A stretch of DNA of 64,000 bases from Actinoplanes sp. L3-i22. Lineage in GTDB: Bacteria > Actinomycetota > Actinomycetes > Mycobacteriales > Micromonosporaceae. The DNA lies in contig NZ_AP024745.1 in NCBI RefSeq assembly GCF_019704555.1, forward strand, positions 165,001 to 229,000, in the 5' to 3' direction. The notes below the pieces were generated by a model that did not search any database, was not told the origin of the DNA, and was given only the letters and a program-made list of their open reading frames with translations. The translations under genes were made by a program, and so were the position numbers. Within the stretch, counting starts at the first letter, position 1; every line of letters begins with the position of its first letter. Shown piece after piece: positions 26,492 through 38,786 of this stretch.

Positions 26492-26953
26492 GTGGTCGAC
26501 ATCAACGAACTGCTGCCCCGGGAGCGCACCCCGCGGCACTATCGCGACCTGGCCGGTGATCCGCGGATCGATCAGGAGGGTCTGCGCACGCTGGCGGTCA
26601 GCGGGTTCGCGTTCGTCCGCGTCGCCGTGGCCGAGAACCCGCGGGCGGACGCCGCGACGCTGGCCACGATCCCGATCGACGACCTGGACGTCTACACCCG
26701 CAACGGGCTGCTCGTGATCCTGGCCCGGCACCGGAACGCGGACCGGGCGCTGCTGCTCGACCTGCTGCGCCGGGCGGTGCGCCTGCTCAACGAGCCGAAC
26801 CAGCGGCCCTATGCGTTCGTGCTCGCGCTGGCCGGCCGGGCGGAGTTGAGCCGGACGGAGGTGCTGACCCTGATCCGGCAGCCCAACTCGGCTCGGCGGA
26901 TGAACAGCGCCGTGGTCCGCTGCCTGGACAGCCGTGACCCGGCGGCGGACTGA
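26492..26953 (+). CDS. helical-repeat hypothetical protein
   Basis: This 153-residue protein of unknown function has no signal peptide or membrane segment. Repeated segments such as FAFVRVAVAENPRADAATLATIP resemble leucine-rich-variant (LRV) helical repeats, in which a residue run VRxAVAxNPxxxxxxLxxL recurs. These usually serve protein binding. The start is GTG three bases after the PEBP stop, so the two genes are probably co-transcribed. It is convergent with the DHFR-like pair. Confidence 0.6.
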   Translation: MVDINELLPRERTPRHYRDLAGDPRIDQEGLRTLAVSGFAFVRVAVAENPRADAATLATIPIDDLDVYTRNGLLVILARHRNADRALLLDLLRRAVRLLNEPNQRPYAFVLALAGRAELSRTEVLTLIRQPNSARRMNSAVVRCLDSRDPAAD

Positions 26954-26962
26954 CCACGACCC

Positions 26963-27577
26963 TCAGAAGTGGGCGGGGAGCAGCGTCGCGGTCTCGGCGG
27001 CCAGGTGGCGGCCCAGCCGGGCGACGTCGCCGACGGCGTAGGTGAGGTAGGCGAACTGGCCCACCTCGCGGACGCCGGTCAGGATCAGCTCGTCGACGCC
27101 GAGCTTGTGGCGCAGCATCGGGGTGCCCCGGCCGAGCACGGCCGGCGCGATGCCCAGGATGATCTCGTCGAGCAGGCCCTGCGCGGCGAACTGGGCGACC
27201 AGGTCGCCGCCGCCGGCCAGCCAGACGTTCTTGCCCTGGGCCGCGACCAGCATCGCCTCGTGCACCCGGCGGACGTCACCGCTGATCATGAACACGTTGG
27301 CGTCCGGGACCGGCGGCAGGTCGCGGTGCGTGAAGACCCAGCAGGGCACGTCACCGTACATGTCGTGCCAGTTCTCCGGCTCTTCCAGGAGATTGTCGTT
27401 CTTGAGCACCCACTCGTAGGTGGTGGCGCCCATGGCGAACGCCCCGACGCCGGCGAAGAACTCGCCGAAGGGGTTCTCGGTGCCCTCGTCGACCTCGAAG
27501 AGCCAGTCCAGCGAGTTCGTGTCGTCGGCGATGTAGCCGTCGATGCTGGTGGCGGTGTAGTACTGCGTCTTCGCCAT
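26963..27577 (-). CDS. RibD C-terminal / dihydrofolate-reductase-like protein (copy 1)
   Basis: The 204-residue protein has the RibD-C/DHFR fold seen in many actinomycete 'dihydrofolate reductase family' proteins. The N-terminal strand is MAKTQYYTATSIDGYIAD, the NADPH-binding core is KNVWLAGGGDLVAQF, and it also has FAMGATTYEWVL. The real reaction is unknown; some relatives are pyrimidine reductases. A homolog lies immediately upstream on the same strand (45-base gap), with the two N-terminal 60 residues nearly superimposable. Copy 1 has a longer C-terminal tail (RLGRHLAAETATLLPAHF). Confidence 0.85.
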   Translation of the reverse strand: MAKTQYYTATSIDGYIADDTNSLDWLFEVDEGTENPFGEFFAGVGAFAMGATTYEWVLKNDNLLEEPENWHDMYGDVPCWVFTHRDLPPVPDANVFMISGDVRRVHEAMLVAAQGKNVWLAGGGDLVAQFAAQGLLDEIILGIAPAVLGRGTPMLRHKLGVDELILTGVREVGQFAYLTYAVGDVARLGRHLAAETATLLPAHF

Positions 27578-27621
27578 GCCAACACCATGCCACGGCATCG
27601 CCGACAAAAAGGGCAGATCGA

Positions 27622-28185
27622 TCAGGAGGTCGGTGGGCCGACCTCGTACCTCAGGTTGGCGAACTGGCCGAGCCTGGTCACCGAGGTCAGGGTGAGGCGC
27701 TTCGAGTCCAGCCGGCGGGGCAGGACCGGGGCGCCGGCGCCCAGCGTGGCCGGGGCCACGCCGAGGATCAGCTCGTCGAGCAGGCCCGCGTCGGCGAACG
27801 CGCCGACCAGCTCGCCACCGCCGACCAGCCACACGTTCCGGCCGGCGGCGGCGGTGACCATGTCGCGGTGGACGGGGGCGACTTCACCCCGTACAAAAGT
27901 CAGGTTTGCTCCTGGAATGCGCGGCAGCTCACGGTGCGTGAAGATCCAGGCCGGGGTGTCGCCGTAAGGCGACAGCCATTTCTCCGGCTCCTCGACCGCG
28001 TTCTCGTGGGCCAGCACCCACTCGTAGGTGGTGGCGCCCATCGCGAACGCGCCGACCCCGGCGAAGAACTCGCCGAACGGGTTCGCGTCGCCGCCGTCAT
28101 CGACCTGGAAGAGCCAGTCCAGCGAGTTGTCCTGGTCGGCGATGTAACCGTCGATCGTGGTCGCGGTGTAGTACTGGGTCTTCAT
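27622..28185 (-). CDS. RibD C-terminal / dihydrofolate-reductase-like protein (copy 2)
   Basis: This 187-residue paralog of the downstream gene shares TQYYTAT-IDGYIAD, NPFGEFFAGVGAFAMGATTYEWVL and NVWL-GGG-LV. Divergence is higher in the middle and C-terminal parts, so this is an old rather than very recent tandem duplication. It begins 11 bases after the stop of the phosphatase gene at 28197 on the same strand and may be co-transcribed with it. Confidence 0.85.
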   Translation of the reverse strand: MKTQYYTATTIDGYIADQDNSLDWLFQVDDGGDANPFGEFFAGVGAFAMGATTYEWVLAHENAVEEPEKWLSPYGDTPAWIFTHRELPRIPGANLTFVRGEVAPVHRDMVTAAAGRNVWLVGGGELVGAFADAGLLDELILGVAPATLGAGAPVLPRRLDSKRLTLTSVTRLGQFANLRYEVGPPTS

Positions 28186-28196
28186 CCCACCCCACC

Positions 28197-30245
28197 TCAG
28201 GCGTCGTTGCGCAGCACCAGGATCGCAATGTCGTCCCGCGGCTCCTCGACCGAGAAGTTGATCGTGGTCGAGCGCAGTCGCGCGGCCATCGCGTCGGCCG
28301 GATAGCCGGCCAGCGGCGCGGCGGCCTCCCGCAGCCGGGTCGAGCCGAACAGCTCCCGCCCGCGGCGCCGCTCGGTCACCCCGTCGGTGTAGAAGATCAG
28401 CGAGTCGCCCGAGCCGAGGGTGATCTCGACGTTCGGCGAGGTGATCGTCTCCAGCAGACCGAGCGCGGTGCCGCCCTCGCCGACGTACGTCGTCTTCCCG
28501 TCCCCCCGCACCAGCACCGCCCGATCGTGCCCGGCCAGGTGCAGGCAGACCCGGAGGCTCGCGTCCACCTGGCGGGTCACCGAGGCCATCGCGAGCGTGC
28601 AGTACCGCCCGCCACCGCGCTGGACCAGCGTGCGGTTGACCCGGTGCAGGATCTCGCCGAGCGACTTCCCGTCGTCGACCAGGATCCGGATCACGTCCCG
28701 GACCAGGCCGGTCACGGTGGCCGCCTGGACGCCCTTGCCGGAGACGTCACCGACCACGACCAGCCAGCGGTCCTCGCCGAACGGCATCACGTCGTAGAAG
28801 TCGCCGCCCACCTCGGAGCCGGTCGGCACGTACTCCGCGGCGAAGCCGATGCCCTCGACGTGCGGCAACGCCGGCGGCAGCAGCGAGGCCTGCAGCGTCC
28901 GCGCGACCGTGCGCCGCTCGTCGTGGATGCGTGCGTTGTCGATGGCCAGCGCCGCGCGGCGGGCCACGTCCTCCAGCACGGCCACCTCGTCGGCGTCGTG
29001 CCGGTGCTTGGCGTGCCGCCCGACGGCCAGCGTGCCGAGCCGGGCGCCGCGCGCCACCAGCGGCACCGCGAAGCCCTCCAGCGGCGCCCCGAACATCACC
29101 TGGGTGCCCAGCCGGGACGCCTCCTCCAGCCTGGCCAGTATCGACTCCGGGCCGGACTCGGCGAGCGTGGCGTGCAGGGTGGCCAGCGCGGACTCCTCCG
29201 CGTGGGTGGCCGCGGCCAGCTGCAGCCGGCCCCAGTTGTCGGTGGTGTGCACCGCGCACCACTGGCCCAGCCGGGGCACCACCAGCTGCGGGATCAGCGC
29301 CATCGTGAGGTTCACGTCGAGGGACTGGGCGAGCAACTCGCTGGCCTCGGAGAGGAACGTGATCCAGGTGGCCCGGCGGACGTCGGCGCGGCGCAGCCGG
29401 TCGTTCTCCAGGTGCAGCGAGAAGCGCTCGGCGACCATCACCGCGAGGGACTGGGCGTAACCGACCGGGGCGGCGTCCAGCTCCAGCTCACCCGAGTACG
29501 GCCGGTGCACGGACAGTGGGACCCGGATGGTGTCGGCGTTGTCGCGCGGGGCCCGGCCGTACCGCGCCAGCAGCTGCCGGCCCATGCCGTCGCCGCGGTC
29601 GACCCGCAGCACCCCGCCGGCCGCCCCGGTCAGCCGGGCCAGCCGGGAGAGCAGGTCGGCCGCCAGGTCGGTGATCCCCTCGTCGGTCTGCCGGTCGGAG
29701 CCGCTGCGCAGCAGCCCGGTCAGCGCGCCGAGGCTGGGCGTGTCGGCCGGCGCCGGGATCCGGGACGGGTCGTCGCCGCCCGGGTCGTGATGGTCCAGGT
29801 GGAACCAGACACCCTTGCCGTCACCCTCGTGGACGGTGCCCCACCGGCTGGCGAAGTGGTCGACCAGCAGCAGGCCGCGGCCGCGCTCGGCCACCTCACC
29901 GATGTCCGGGCTCTCGTTCTTCGGCCCGACGGCGAGCTGCTCGACCGGGCCCGGCGCGAAGTCGGTGACGGTCACGGTCAGCCCGGTGGTGTCCGCGGTG
30001 ACCTCGATGTCCAGATCCGTGTTGGCATGCACGACCGCATTGGTGGACAGTTCGGTGGTCAGCAGCAGTGCCTCGTTGAGCAGGCCGTCCAGCCCGCTCT
30101 CCTCGAGCACCGAGCGAACCAGGGCGCGCGCCGCCGCGGGTGTGCGGCGATCATTGGGCAGCCGGGCCCGGCGCACGAGCGTGCCAGGCGTCGCTCCCGA
30201 CGGGATGCTCGTCCTGGTTCCTACCTCGGCTGGCACAGCATGCAT
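28197..30245 (-). CDS. HATPase-GAF-PP2C (SpoIIE) regulatory phosphatase
   Basis: In this 682-residue cytoplasmic protein, residues about 25-150 are an anti-sigma-type HATPase_c_2 kinase domain (LLTTELSTNAVVHA; ERGRGLLLVDHFA). About 290-460 form a GAF sensor, and about 480-682 form a SpoIIE PP2C phosphatase with EVGGDFYDV, VVGDVSGKG, YTDGVTERR and PRDDIAILVL. Such proteins switch STAS antagonists on and are common in Streptomyces and relatives. It is divergent from the giant HAMP-array kinase with about 100 bases between, which suggests a shared signal. The STAS partner may be one of the two stand-alone STAS proteins in this window, but that is a guess. Confidence 0.9.
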   Translation of the reverse strand: MHAVPAEVGTRTSIPSGATPGTLVRRARLPNDRRTPAAARALVRSVLEESGLDGLLNEALLLTTELSTNAVVHANTDLDIEVTADTTGLTVTVTDFAPGPVEQLAVGPKNESPDIGEVAERGRGLLLVDHFASRWGTVHEGDGKGVWFHLDHHDPGGDDPSRIPAPADTPSLGALTGLLRSGSDRQTDEGITDLAADLLSRLARLTGAAGGVLRVDRGDGMGRQLLARYGRAPRDNADTIRVPLSVHRPYSGELELDAAPVGYAQSLAVMVAERFSLHLENDRLRRADVRRATWITFLSEASELLAQSLDVNLTMALIPQLVVPRLGQWCAVHTTDNWGRLQLAAATHAEESALATLHATLAESGPESILARLEEASRLGTQVMFGAPLEGFAVPLVARGARLGTLAVGRHAKHRHDADEVAVLEDVARRAALAIDNARIHDERRTVARTLQASLLPPALPHVEGIGFAAEYVPTGSEVGGDFYDVMPFGEDRWLVVVGDVSGKGVQAATVTGLVRDVIRILVDDGKSLGEILHRVNRTLVQRGGGRYCTLAMASVTRQVDASLRVCLHLAGHDRAVLVRGDGKTTYVGEGGTALGLLETITSPNVEITLGSGDSLIFYTDGVTERRRGRELFGSTRLREAAAPLAGYPADAMAARLRSTTINFSVEEPRDDIAILVLRNDA

Positions 30246-30287
30246 CCTCTCCCGTGGGTGGGTGTATGCACAAAGTCGTCTCTCGCA

Positions 30288-30317
30288 TTGACCCGGTCGA
30301 GCGAGAGAGGATAGGAA
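30288..30317 (+). promoter_or_regulatory. candidate promoter of the HAMP-array kinase gene
   Basis: TTGACC (30288-30293) and TAGGAA (30312-30317) with an 18-base spacer lie 33 bases before the ATG at 30350. The -35 is good and the -10 is weak. Confidence 0.35.
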
Positions 30318-30349
30318 CCCCCGGCAGTTGCACAGCGAGTGAGGACAGC

Positions 30350-34738
<4,389 letters not shown>

Positions 34739-34786
34739 GATCGTCTATCGGACGGGAGCCCGGCGGAAGGAACGAGGTGAGCACGC

Positions 34787-35335
34787 GTGGGTGAGCGCGC
34801 CAAGGCACTGCTGGTCGACGACCGGCGGGACAACCTGCTGGCCCTGGAGGCGATCCTGCAGGGCCTGCCGGTGACCCCGGTCGCCGTCGAAAGCGGGGAG
34901 GCCGCGCTCAAACAGCTGCTCACCGACGACTTCGCGGTGATCCTGCTGGACGCGCACATGCCCAACATGGACGGTTTCGAGACGGCCAGCCACATCAAGC
35001 GCCGGGAACGGACCAGGCACGTGCCGATCCTGTTCCTGACCGCCGCCGATCGGGACGCCCAGCTCGCCCTGCGGGGTTACGCGGTGGGCGCGGTGGACTA
35101 CCTGACGAAGCCGTTCGACCCGTGGGTGCTGCGCGCCAAGGTCTCCATATTCGTCGAGCTCTGGACGAAGAATCAGCAGCTCAAGGCGCAGAACGAGGCG
35201 ACCCGCGAGCGGGACTCGCAGTGGACCCGGCTGGTCGAGACGGTCGACGAGGCGGCCCGGGTGCTGCGGGCCGGCGGGCCGGAGGCGGCCACCGAGGCGC
35301 TGGCCCTGTTGGAGAAGGCCCGCTGGGGTAGCTGA
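34787..35335 (+). CDS. stand-alone response regulator receiver protein
   Basis: The 182-residue protein has a complete receiver domain (about 5-125) with acidic pair LVDDRRDN, phospho-acceptor Asp55 in ILLDAHMPNMDG, Thr in FLTAAD and Lys in YLTKPFD. It ends in a helical tail (about 125-182, NQQLKAQNEATRERDSQW) with no DNA-binding or enzymatic domain. It follows the hybrid kinase gene and is its likely phosphotransfer partner or a sink. The tail could mediate binding to the kinase or another helix bundle. The start is GTG. Confidence 0.92.
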   Translation: MGERAKALLVDDRRDNLLALEAILQGLPVTPVAVESGEAALKQLLTDDFAVILLDAHMPNMDGFETASHIKRRERTRHVPILFLTAADRDAQLALRGYAVGAVDYLTKPFDPWVLRAKVSIFVELWTKNQQLKAQNEATRERDSQWTRLVETVDEAARVLRAGGPEAATEALALLEKARWGS

Positions 35336-35347
35336 CCGCTCCTGCAT

Positions 35348-35363
35348 GTGACCTGGGTCACAA
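35348..35363 (+). promoter_or_regulatory. perfect CRP-type palindrome upstream of pectate lyase
   Basis: TGTGACCTGGGTCACA is a perfect 16-base palindrome and fits the CRP consensus TGTGA-N6-TCACA exactly. That consensus is also used by actinobacterial CRP homologs. It lies 68 bases before the pectate lyase ATG, which suggests cAMP-CRP-type control of a plant-polymer-degrading enzyme. Confidence 0.6.
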
Positions 35364-35431
35364 GAGGCAACGAAGTTGATCGCCCGCGCCACAAGCGGTC
35401 GAAGCCTCTTCCCCCAGGAGCTAGGAGCAAC

Positions 35432-36928
35432 ATGCGGCACGCACACCCCGACGACGCCACGGCCTCGAGCCGGCGCCGTCGCCGGATGGTCTTGGGTCTC
35501 GGCGCGGCCGGCGCCACCGGTGCGGTCACCGCGCTCGTGGCGGTCCTCGTGCCCAACGCCTCGGCCAGCACGATGTTCAGCGACGACTTCGAGAACGGCG
35601 CGAACGGCTGGTCCAAGTCCGGCGGCACCTGGGCGGTGGTGACCGACGGATCGAAGGTGTACTCCCAGTCCAAGGCGGACAGTGAGCTCGCCCGGGTTTT
35701 CGCCGGCGAGACCTCCTGGAGCGACTACTCGGTGCAGGCCAAGGTCAAGGGCGTCAGCCTGGGCAGCGCCGGACTGGCCGGCATCGCGGCCCGGGCCAGC
35801 AGCTCCTCGACGATGTACCGGCTGGCCGTGCTCGGCACCGGCAAGGCCGAGCTGCAGGCGGTCAAGGGCAGCGTGGTGTCGGTGCTCGGCTCGGCCTCGA
35901 TCAGCAGCGCGACCACCTGGCACACGCTGCGGATCGACGCGTCGGGAACCACGATCAAAGGCTTCCTCGACGGTACGGCGATCGGCAGCGCGACCGGCAC
36001 GCTGGCCGCGAAGGGCCGGATCGGCCTGGTCACCGCGAAGGGCTCGGCCGAGTTCGACGACGTGACGGTGAACCCGGTGGGCACCGCGACGGCCACGGCG
36101 ACCGCGACCGCCACGGCAACCGCGACCGCCACGGCAACCGCGACCGCCACGGCGACCGCGACCGCCACCAAGACGGCCACGGCGACCGCCACCGCGACCG
36201 CCACGAAGACCGCCACGGCGACCCCGACCACGACGACGAGCGCGACGGCCGCCTGGCCGACCGCGACCGGGTCGAAGGCGGTCACCGCCACCATCGCGGT
36301 CAAGACCAGCCTGGACGGCGGCAACGTCCGCTACTTCGGCAGCGGCGACCTCGGCACCGACTCGCAGGACGAGGACCAGGGCCCGCTGTTCGAGCTGGCC
36401 GACGGCGCCACCCTGTCGAACGTGATCCTCGGTGACCCGGCCGCCGACGGCGTGCACTGCCTCGGCTCCTGCACGCTGACCAACGTCTGGTGGGAGAACG
36501 TCGGCGAGGACGCCGCGACGTTCAAGGGCGGCACCTCGGCCGTCTACACCGTGAACGGCGGCGGGGCCAAGGGCGCCGACGACAAGGTCTTCCAGCACAA
36601 CGGCGGCGGCACGCTGACCATCAAGAACTTCCAGGTCAGCGACTACGGCAAGCTGTACCGCTCGTGCGGCAACTGCAAGACCCAGTACAAGCGCTCGGTC
36701 GTGGTGCAGAACGTGGTCGCCACCGGCAAGGCCAAGGCGCTGGTCGGCATCAACACCAACTTCGGCGACACCGCGACGTTGTCCGGCATCACCGTGGTCG
36801 GCGACAGCAGCCTGGACATCTGCGCCAAGTTCAAGGGCAACGACACCGGCGCCGAGCCGACCGAGATCGGGTCCGGCGCGGACGGCGTGAACTGCAAGTT
36901 CTCGGATTCCGACATCACCTTCAAGTGA
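35432..36928 (+). CDS. secreted pectate lyase (PL3 type) with N-terminal beta-sandwich and Thr-Ala linker
   Basis: The 498-residue exported enzyme has a long basic signal peptide (RRRRR followed by a hydrophobic run ending NASAS, about 1-46). A LamG/concanavalin-like sandwich spans about 47-205 (MFSDDFENGANGWSKSGGTW, then FLDGTAIGSATG). A linker of repeated Thr-Ala pairs spans about 215-270, and a PL3 catalytic domain spans about 278-498. The latter has the family motif DGVHCLGSCTLTNVWWENVGEDAATFKG and paired Cys residues. PL3 enzymes cleave polygalacturonate by beta-elimination in a Ca-dependent way. The start at 35432 follows CTAGGAGCAAC. Confidence 0.9.
   Translation: MRHAHPDDATASSRRRRRMVLGLGAAGATGAVTALVAVLVPNASASTMFSDDFENGANGWSKSGGTWAVVTDGSKVYSQSKADSELARVFAGETSWSDYSVQAKVKGVSLGSAGLAGIAARASSSSTMYRLAVLGTGKAELQAVKGSVVSVLGSASISSATTWHTLRIDASGTTIKGFLDGTAIGSATGTLAAKGRIGLVTAKGSAEFDDVTVNPVGTATATATATATATATATATATATATATATKTATATATATATKTATATPTTTTSATAAWPTATGSKAVTATIAVKTSLDGGNVRYFGSGDLGTDSQDEDQGPLFELADGATLSNVILGDPAADGVHCLGSCTLTNVWWENVGEDAATFKGGTSAVYTVNGGGAKGADDKVFQHNGGGTLTIKNFQVSDYGKLYRSCGNCKTQYKRSVVVQNVVATGKAKALVGINTNFGDTATLSGITVVGDSSLDICAKFKGNDTGAEPTEIGSGADGVNCKFSDSDITFK
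36083..36240 (+). repeat. Thr-Ala coding microsatellite in pectate lyase linker
   Basis: The segment consists of short tandem units, mainly cgcgaccgccacggcaac (18 bases) and its 6-base subunits. It encodes alternating Thr-Ala with occasional Lys. The perfect stretches suggest slippage-prone, length-variable DNA. Confidence 0.8.
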
Positions 36929-36935
36929 TGTCCGG

Positions 36936-36963
36936 TGGCCGCCGGATGCCAGTCCGGCGGCCA
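36936..36963 (+). terminator. terminator after pectate lyase gene
   Basis: A perfect 11-base stem, tggccgccgga at 36936-36946 with tccggcggcca at 36953-36963, has a 6-base loop. It is eight bases after the pectate lyase stop and before the sigma factor gene. Confidence 0.75.
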
Positions 36964-36989
36964 CACCCCCGATCCCCTGAAGGGTCCCG

Positions 36990-37493
36990 ATGCGCGACGC
37001 CGCCTATCACGTGTACTTCGAGAGTCACTACGACTCGTTGTCGCGGCTGGCGTACCTGATGATCGGGGACGCCTCGGCCGCCGACGACCTCGCGGCGGAT
37101 GCGATGACCGAGGTGTGGCGGCATTGGGAGCGCGTGCAGTCGGCGGACGACCCCGCCGCGTACGGGCATGGGATCTTGATGAATCTGGCCCGGAACTGGA
37201 TCCGCAGACGCAGCCGGGAGCGCCTGTTCTCGCTGGAGGTCCTGAAACGGGCGCCGGAGTCGGACGTCCCGGCGGTCCTGGACGTCCGGCGGGCGCTGGC
37301 GAAACTGCCACACCGGCGGCGGGCCTGCGTGGTCCTGCGGTACGCGTTCGACATGTCCGAGCGTGAGGTCGCCACCACCCTCGGGATCTCCGAGGGCGCG
37401 GTGAAGAGCGCGACCTCGCGCGGAGCGAAGCAATTGGCCGAGATGCTCGGTGGAAGTCTGGCCCGGATCAACGGATGGGAGGCGGCGGCGTGA
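36990..37493 (+). CDS. SigE-type ECF sigma factor
   Basis: This 167-residue sigma factor has a region 2 at about 8-80 (YFESHYDSLSRLAYLMIGD, DDLAADAMTEVW) and region 4 at about 100-155 (LPHRRRACVVLRYAFDMSEREVATTLGISEGAVKS). It belongs to the actinobacterial SigE-like ECF group, whose genes are often followed by a single-pass membrane protein, as here. The stop overlaps the next start by one base (TGATG), so the pair is translationally coupled. Confidence 0.9.
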   Translation: MRDAAYHVYFESHYDSLSRLAYLMIGDASAADDLAADAMTEVWRHWERVQSADDPAAYGHGILMNLARNWIRRRSRERLFSLEVLKRAPESDVPAVLDVRRALAKLPHRRRACVVLRYAFDMSEREVATTLGISEGAVKSATSRGAKQLAEMLGGSLARINGWEAAA

Positions 37494-38242
37494 TGCTCAC
37501 CGACGACGAGCTGCGCGCGTTGCTGCGCACCGAGGCGGGGGCCCACCAGCCCGACCGCCTCGCGATCCTGAGCCGGGTTACCCAGACCGCGATGCGGAAC
37601 GAGGCGGCGCGACGGCGCGCGCCCCGGGTCCGGATCGCCGGAGCGGCGGCGGCTGTTGCCGCCGTCATCGGGGGCGGCGGTTTCGCCCAGTGGGCATTGG
37701 CCGGGGGAACGGGATCCAACCGGCCGACTCCGCCGCCCCCACCCGTCGTCACGGCCTCGGTAGCGCCGGCGGTCACCGCGAGTGCCGCGCCCAGGCCGAG
37801 CACGACGACGAAGAGTCACCGGCCCAGCCCGCCCGCCTCGCCGTCGGCGTCCGTCGCGGCCCAGTCGCCGCTGTGGGCCGACGGCTCGGTCGACGTGGGC
37901 GGCAAGACGCAGGCCAGCAGCGTGGTGACGATCAAGGCGAGCGAGCCGCTGACCGCGCTCCAGGTGACCATCCGGGTCGCGAAGACGCCCGAGCTGGTCG
38001 GCCGGGGCGGCAGTCAGCAGGTACCCGGCGCGAGCGTGAACAGCAGCGTCACCGACGAGAACGGCGCGCTGGTCTACCGCTTCACGCTGTCGTCCGGGGA
38101 CACGCTGGAGCCGGGGACGTACACGTTCTTCGCGCGGTACACGTACGCCGAGGGCGGCCGGGACGCCGGAGCCGACACCTACGCCGTGGCCGCGACCAGC
38201 GGATCCGGCGCCGCGCTGACGGTCAGCGGCACCTTCGACTGA
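37493..38242 (+). CDS. single-pass membrane protein, likely sigma partner
   Basis: In this 249-residue protein a short cytoplasmic N-terminus (MLTDDELRALLRTEAGAHQPDR) precedes one membrane segment (about 46-66), a Pro/Ser/Thr linker and a beta-rich extracytoplasmic domain (about 125-249) with VTIKASEPLTALQVTIRVA. It has no zf-HC2 zinc motif, so it is not a classical ZAS anti-sigma. The coupling to the SigE-type gene suggests it modulates that factor. The ATG at 37493 overlaps the sigma stop, and GGGAGG lies upstream. Confidence 0.72.
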   Translation: MLTDDELRALLRTEAGAHQPDRLAILSRVTQTAMRNEAARRRAPRVRIAGAAAAVAAVIGGGGFAQWALAGGTGSNRPTPPPPPVVTASVAPAVTASAAPRPSTTTKSHRPSPPASPSASVAAQSPLWADGSVDVGGKTQASSVVTIKASEPLTALQVTIRVAKTPELVGRGGSQQVPGASVNSSVTDENGALVYRFTLSSGDTLEPGTYTFFARYTYAEGGRDAGADTYAVAATSGSGAALTVSGTFD

Positions 38243-38336
38243 GGCGTTGTCCACAGGCGACGCGATGTCCGATCGGGCACCCAGGTTGCTGTGGCAGCAT
38301 CGCGGTATGCCCCAAGCGGAGACGCACGGACCTCGG

Positions 38337-38663
38337 TCAGGGCGTGGTGATCATGAGGGCTGACCGCAGGCCGGTGATGTCCAGCACCCGCATCAGGAAG
38401 TCACCCACGTTGGCCAGCGCCAGCACGGTCTGGTTGTGCTGCGCCTTGCGGCTGAGCACGACCAGGGTGCCCAGGCCCTGCGAGTCACAGAACGTGACAC
38501 CGGCCATGTCGAGAACGATGCGCCCGGGCGGCTCAGCAGCCAACACATCATTGACGAGGGTGGACAGCTCGGTGACGGTGAGCACGTCGATCTCCCCGGC
38601 GAGCAACATGGTCACCTCGTCCGGGGCGGTCTGAACCGTGATGGACAGCTCGGCTCGCTCCAC
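38337..38663 (-). CDS. STAS-domain anti-sigma factor antagonist
   Basis: This 108-residue single STAS domain protein has VTFCDSQGLGTLVVLSRKA, containing the serine usually phosphorylated by an anti-sigma kinase. It is the second stand-alone antagonist in this window. Its fold is similar to the STAS protein at 10054, but the surfaces differ (EIDVLTVTELSTLVNDVL). It converges on the sigma/membrane-protein pair and is divergent from hemL. Start is GTG. Its kinase and sigma partners are not adjacent. Confidence 0.88.
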   Translation of the reverse strand: MERAELSITVQTAPDEVTMLLAGEIDVLTVTELSTLVNDVLAAEPPGRIVLDMAGVTFCDSQGLGTLVVLSRKAQHNQTVLALANVGDFLMRVLDITGLRSALMITTP

Positions 38664-38728
38664 GCGGCCAGCCTATCCTCTTGAGGGCGAATCGGCCCGT
38701 CCGGCGCGGTCGAACCGGGCCGATCCGG

Positions 38729-38745
38729 ACATCATCCGGTGATGT
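38729..38745 (+). promoter_or_regulatory. inverted repeat in the hemL upstream region
   Basis: ACATCA-TCCGG-TGATGT is a perfect 6-5-6 inverted repeat 41 bases before the ATG of hemL, in the divergent region shared with the STAS gene. No binding protein can be named. Confidence 0.3.
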
Positions 38746-38786
38746 GAACAACCCTCTCAACATAGGCGCCCGTGCCCGCTGACAGA

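Noticed and set aside
38245..38253. TTGTCCACA DnaA-box-like string as part of an origin
   Set aside because: It is a single isolated box with no dnaA or dnaN genes and no cluster. Similar strings at 7543 and 50671 look incidental.
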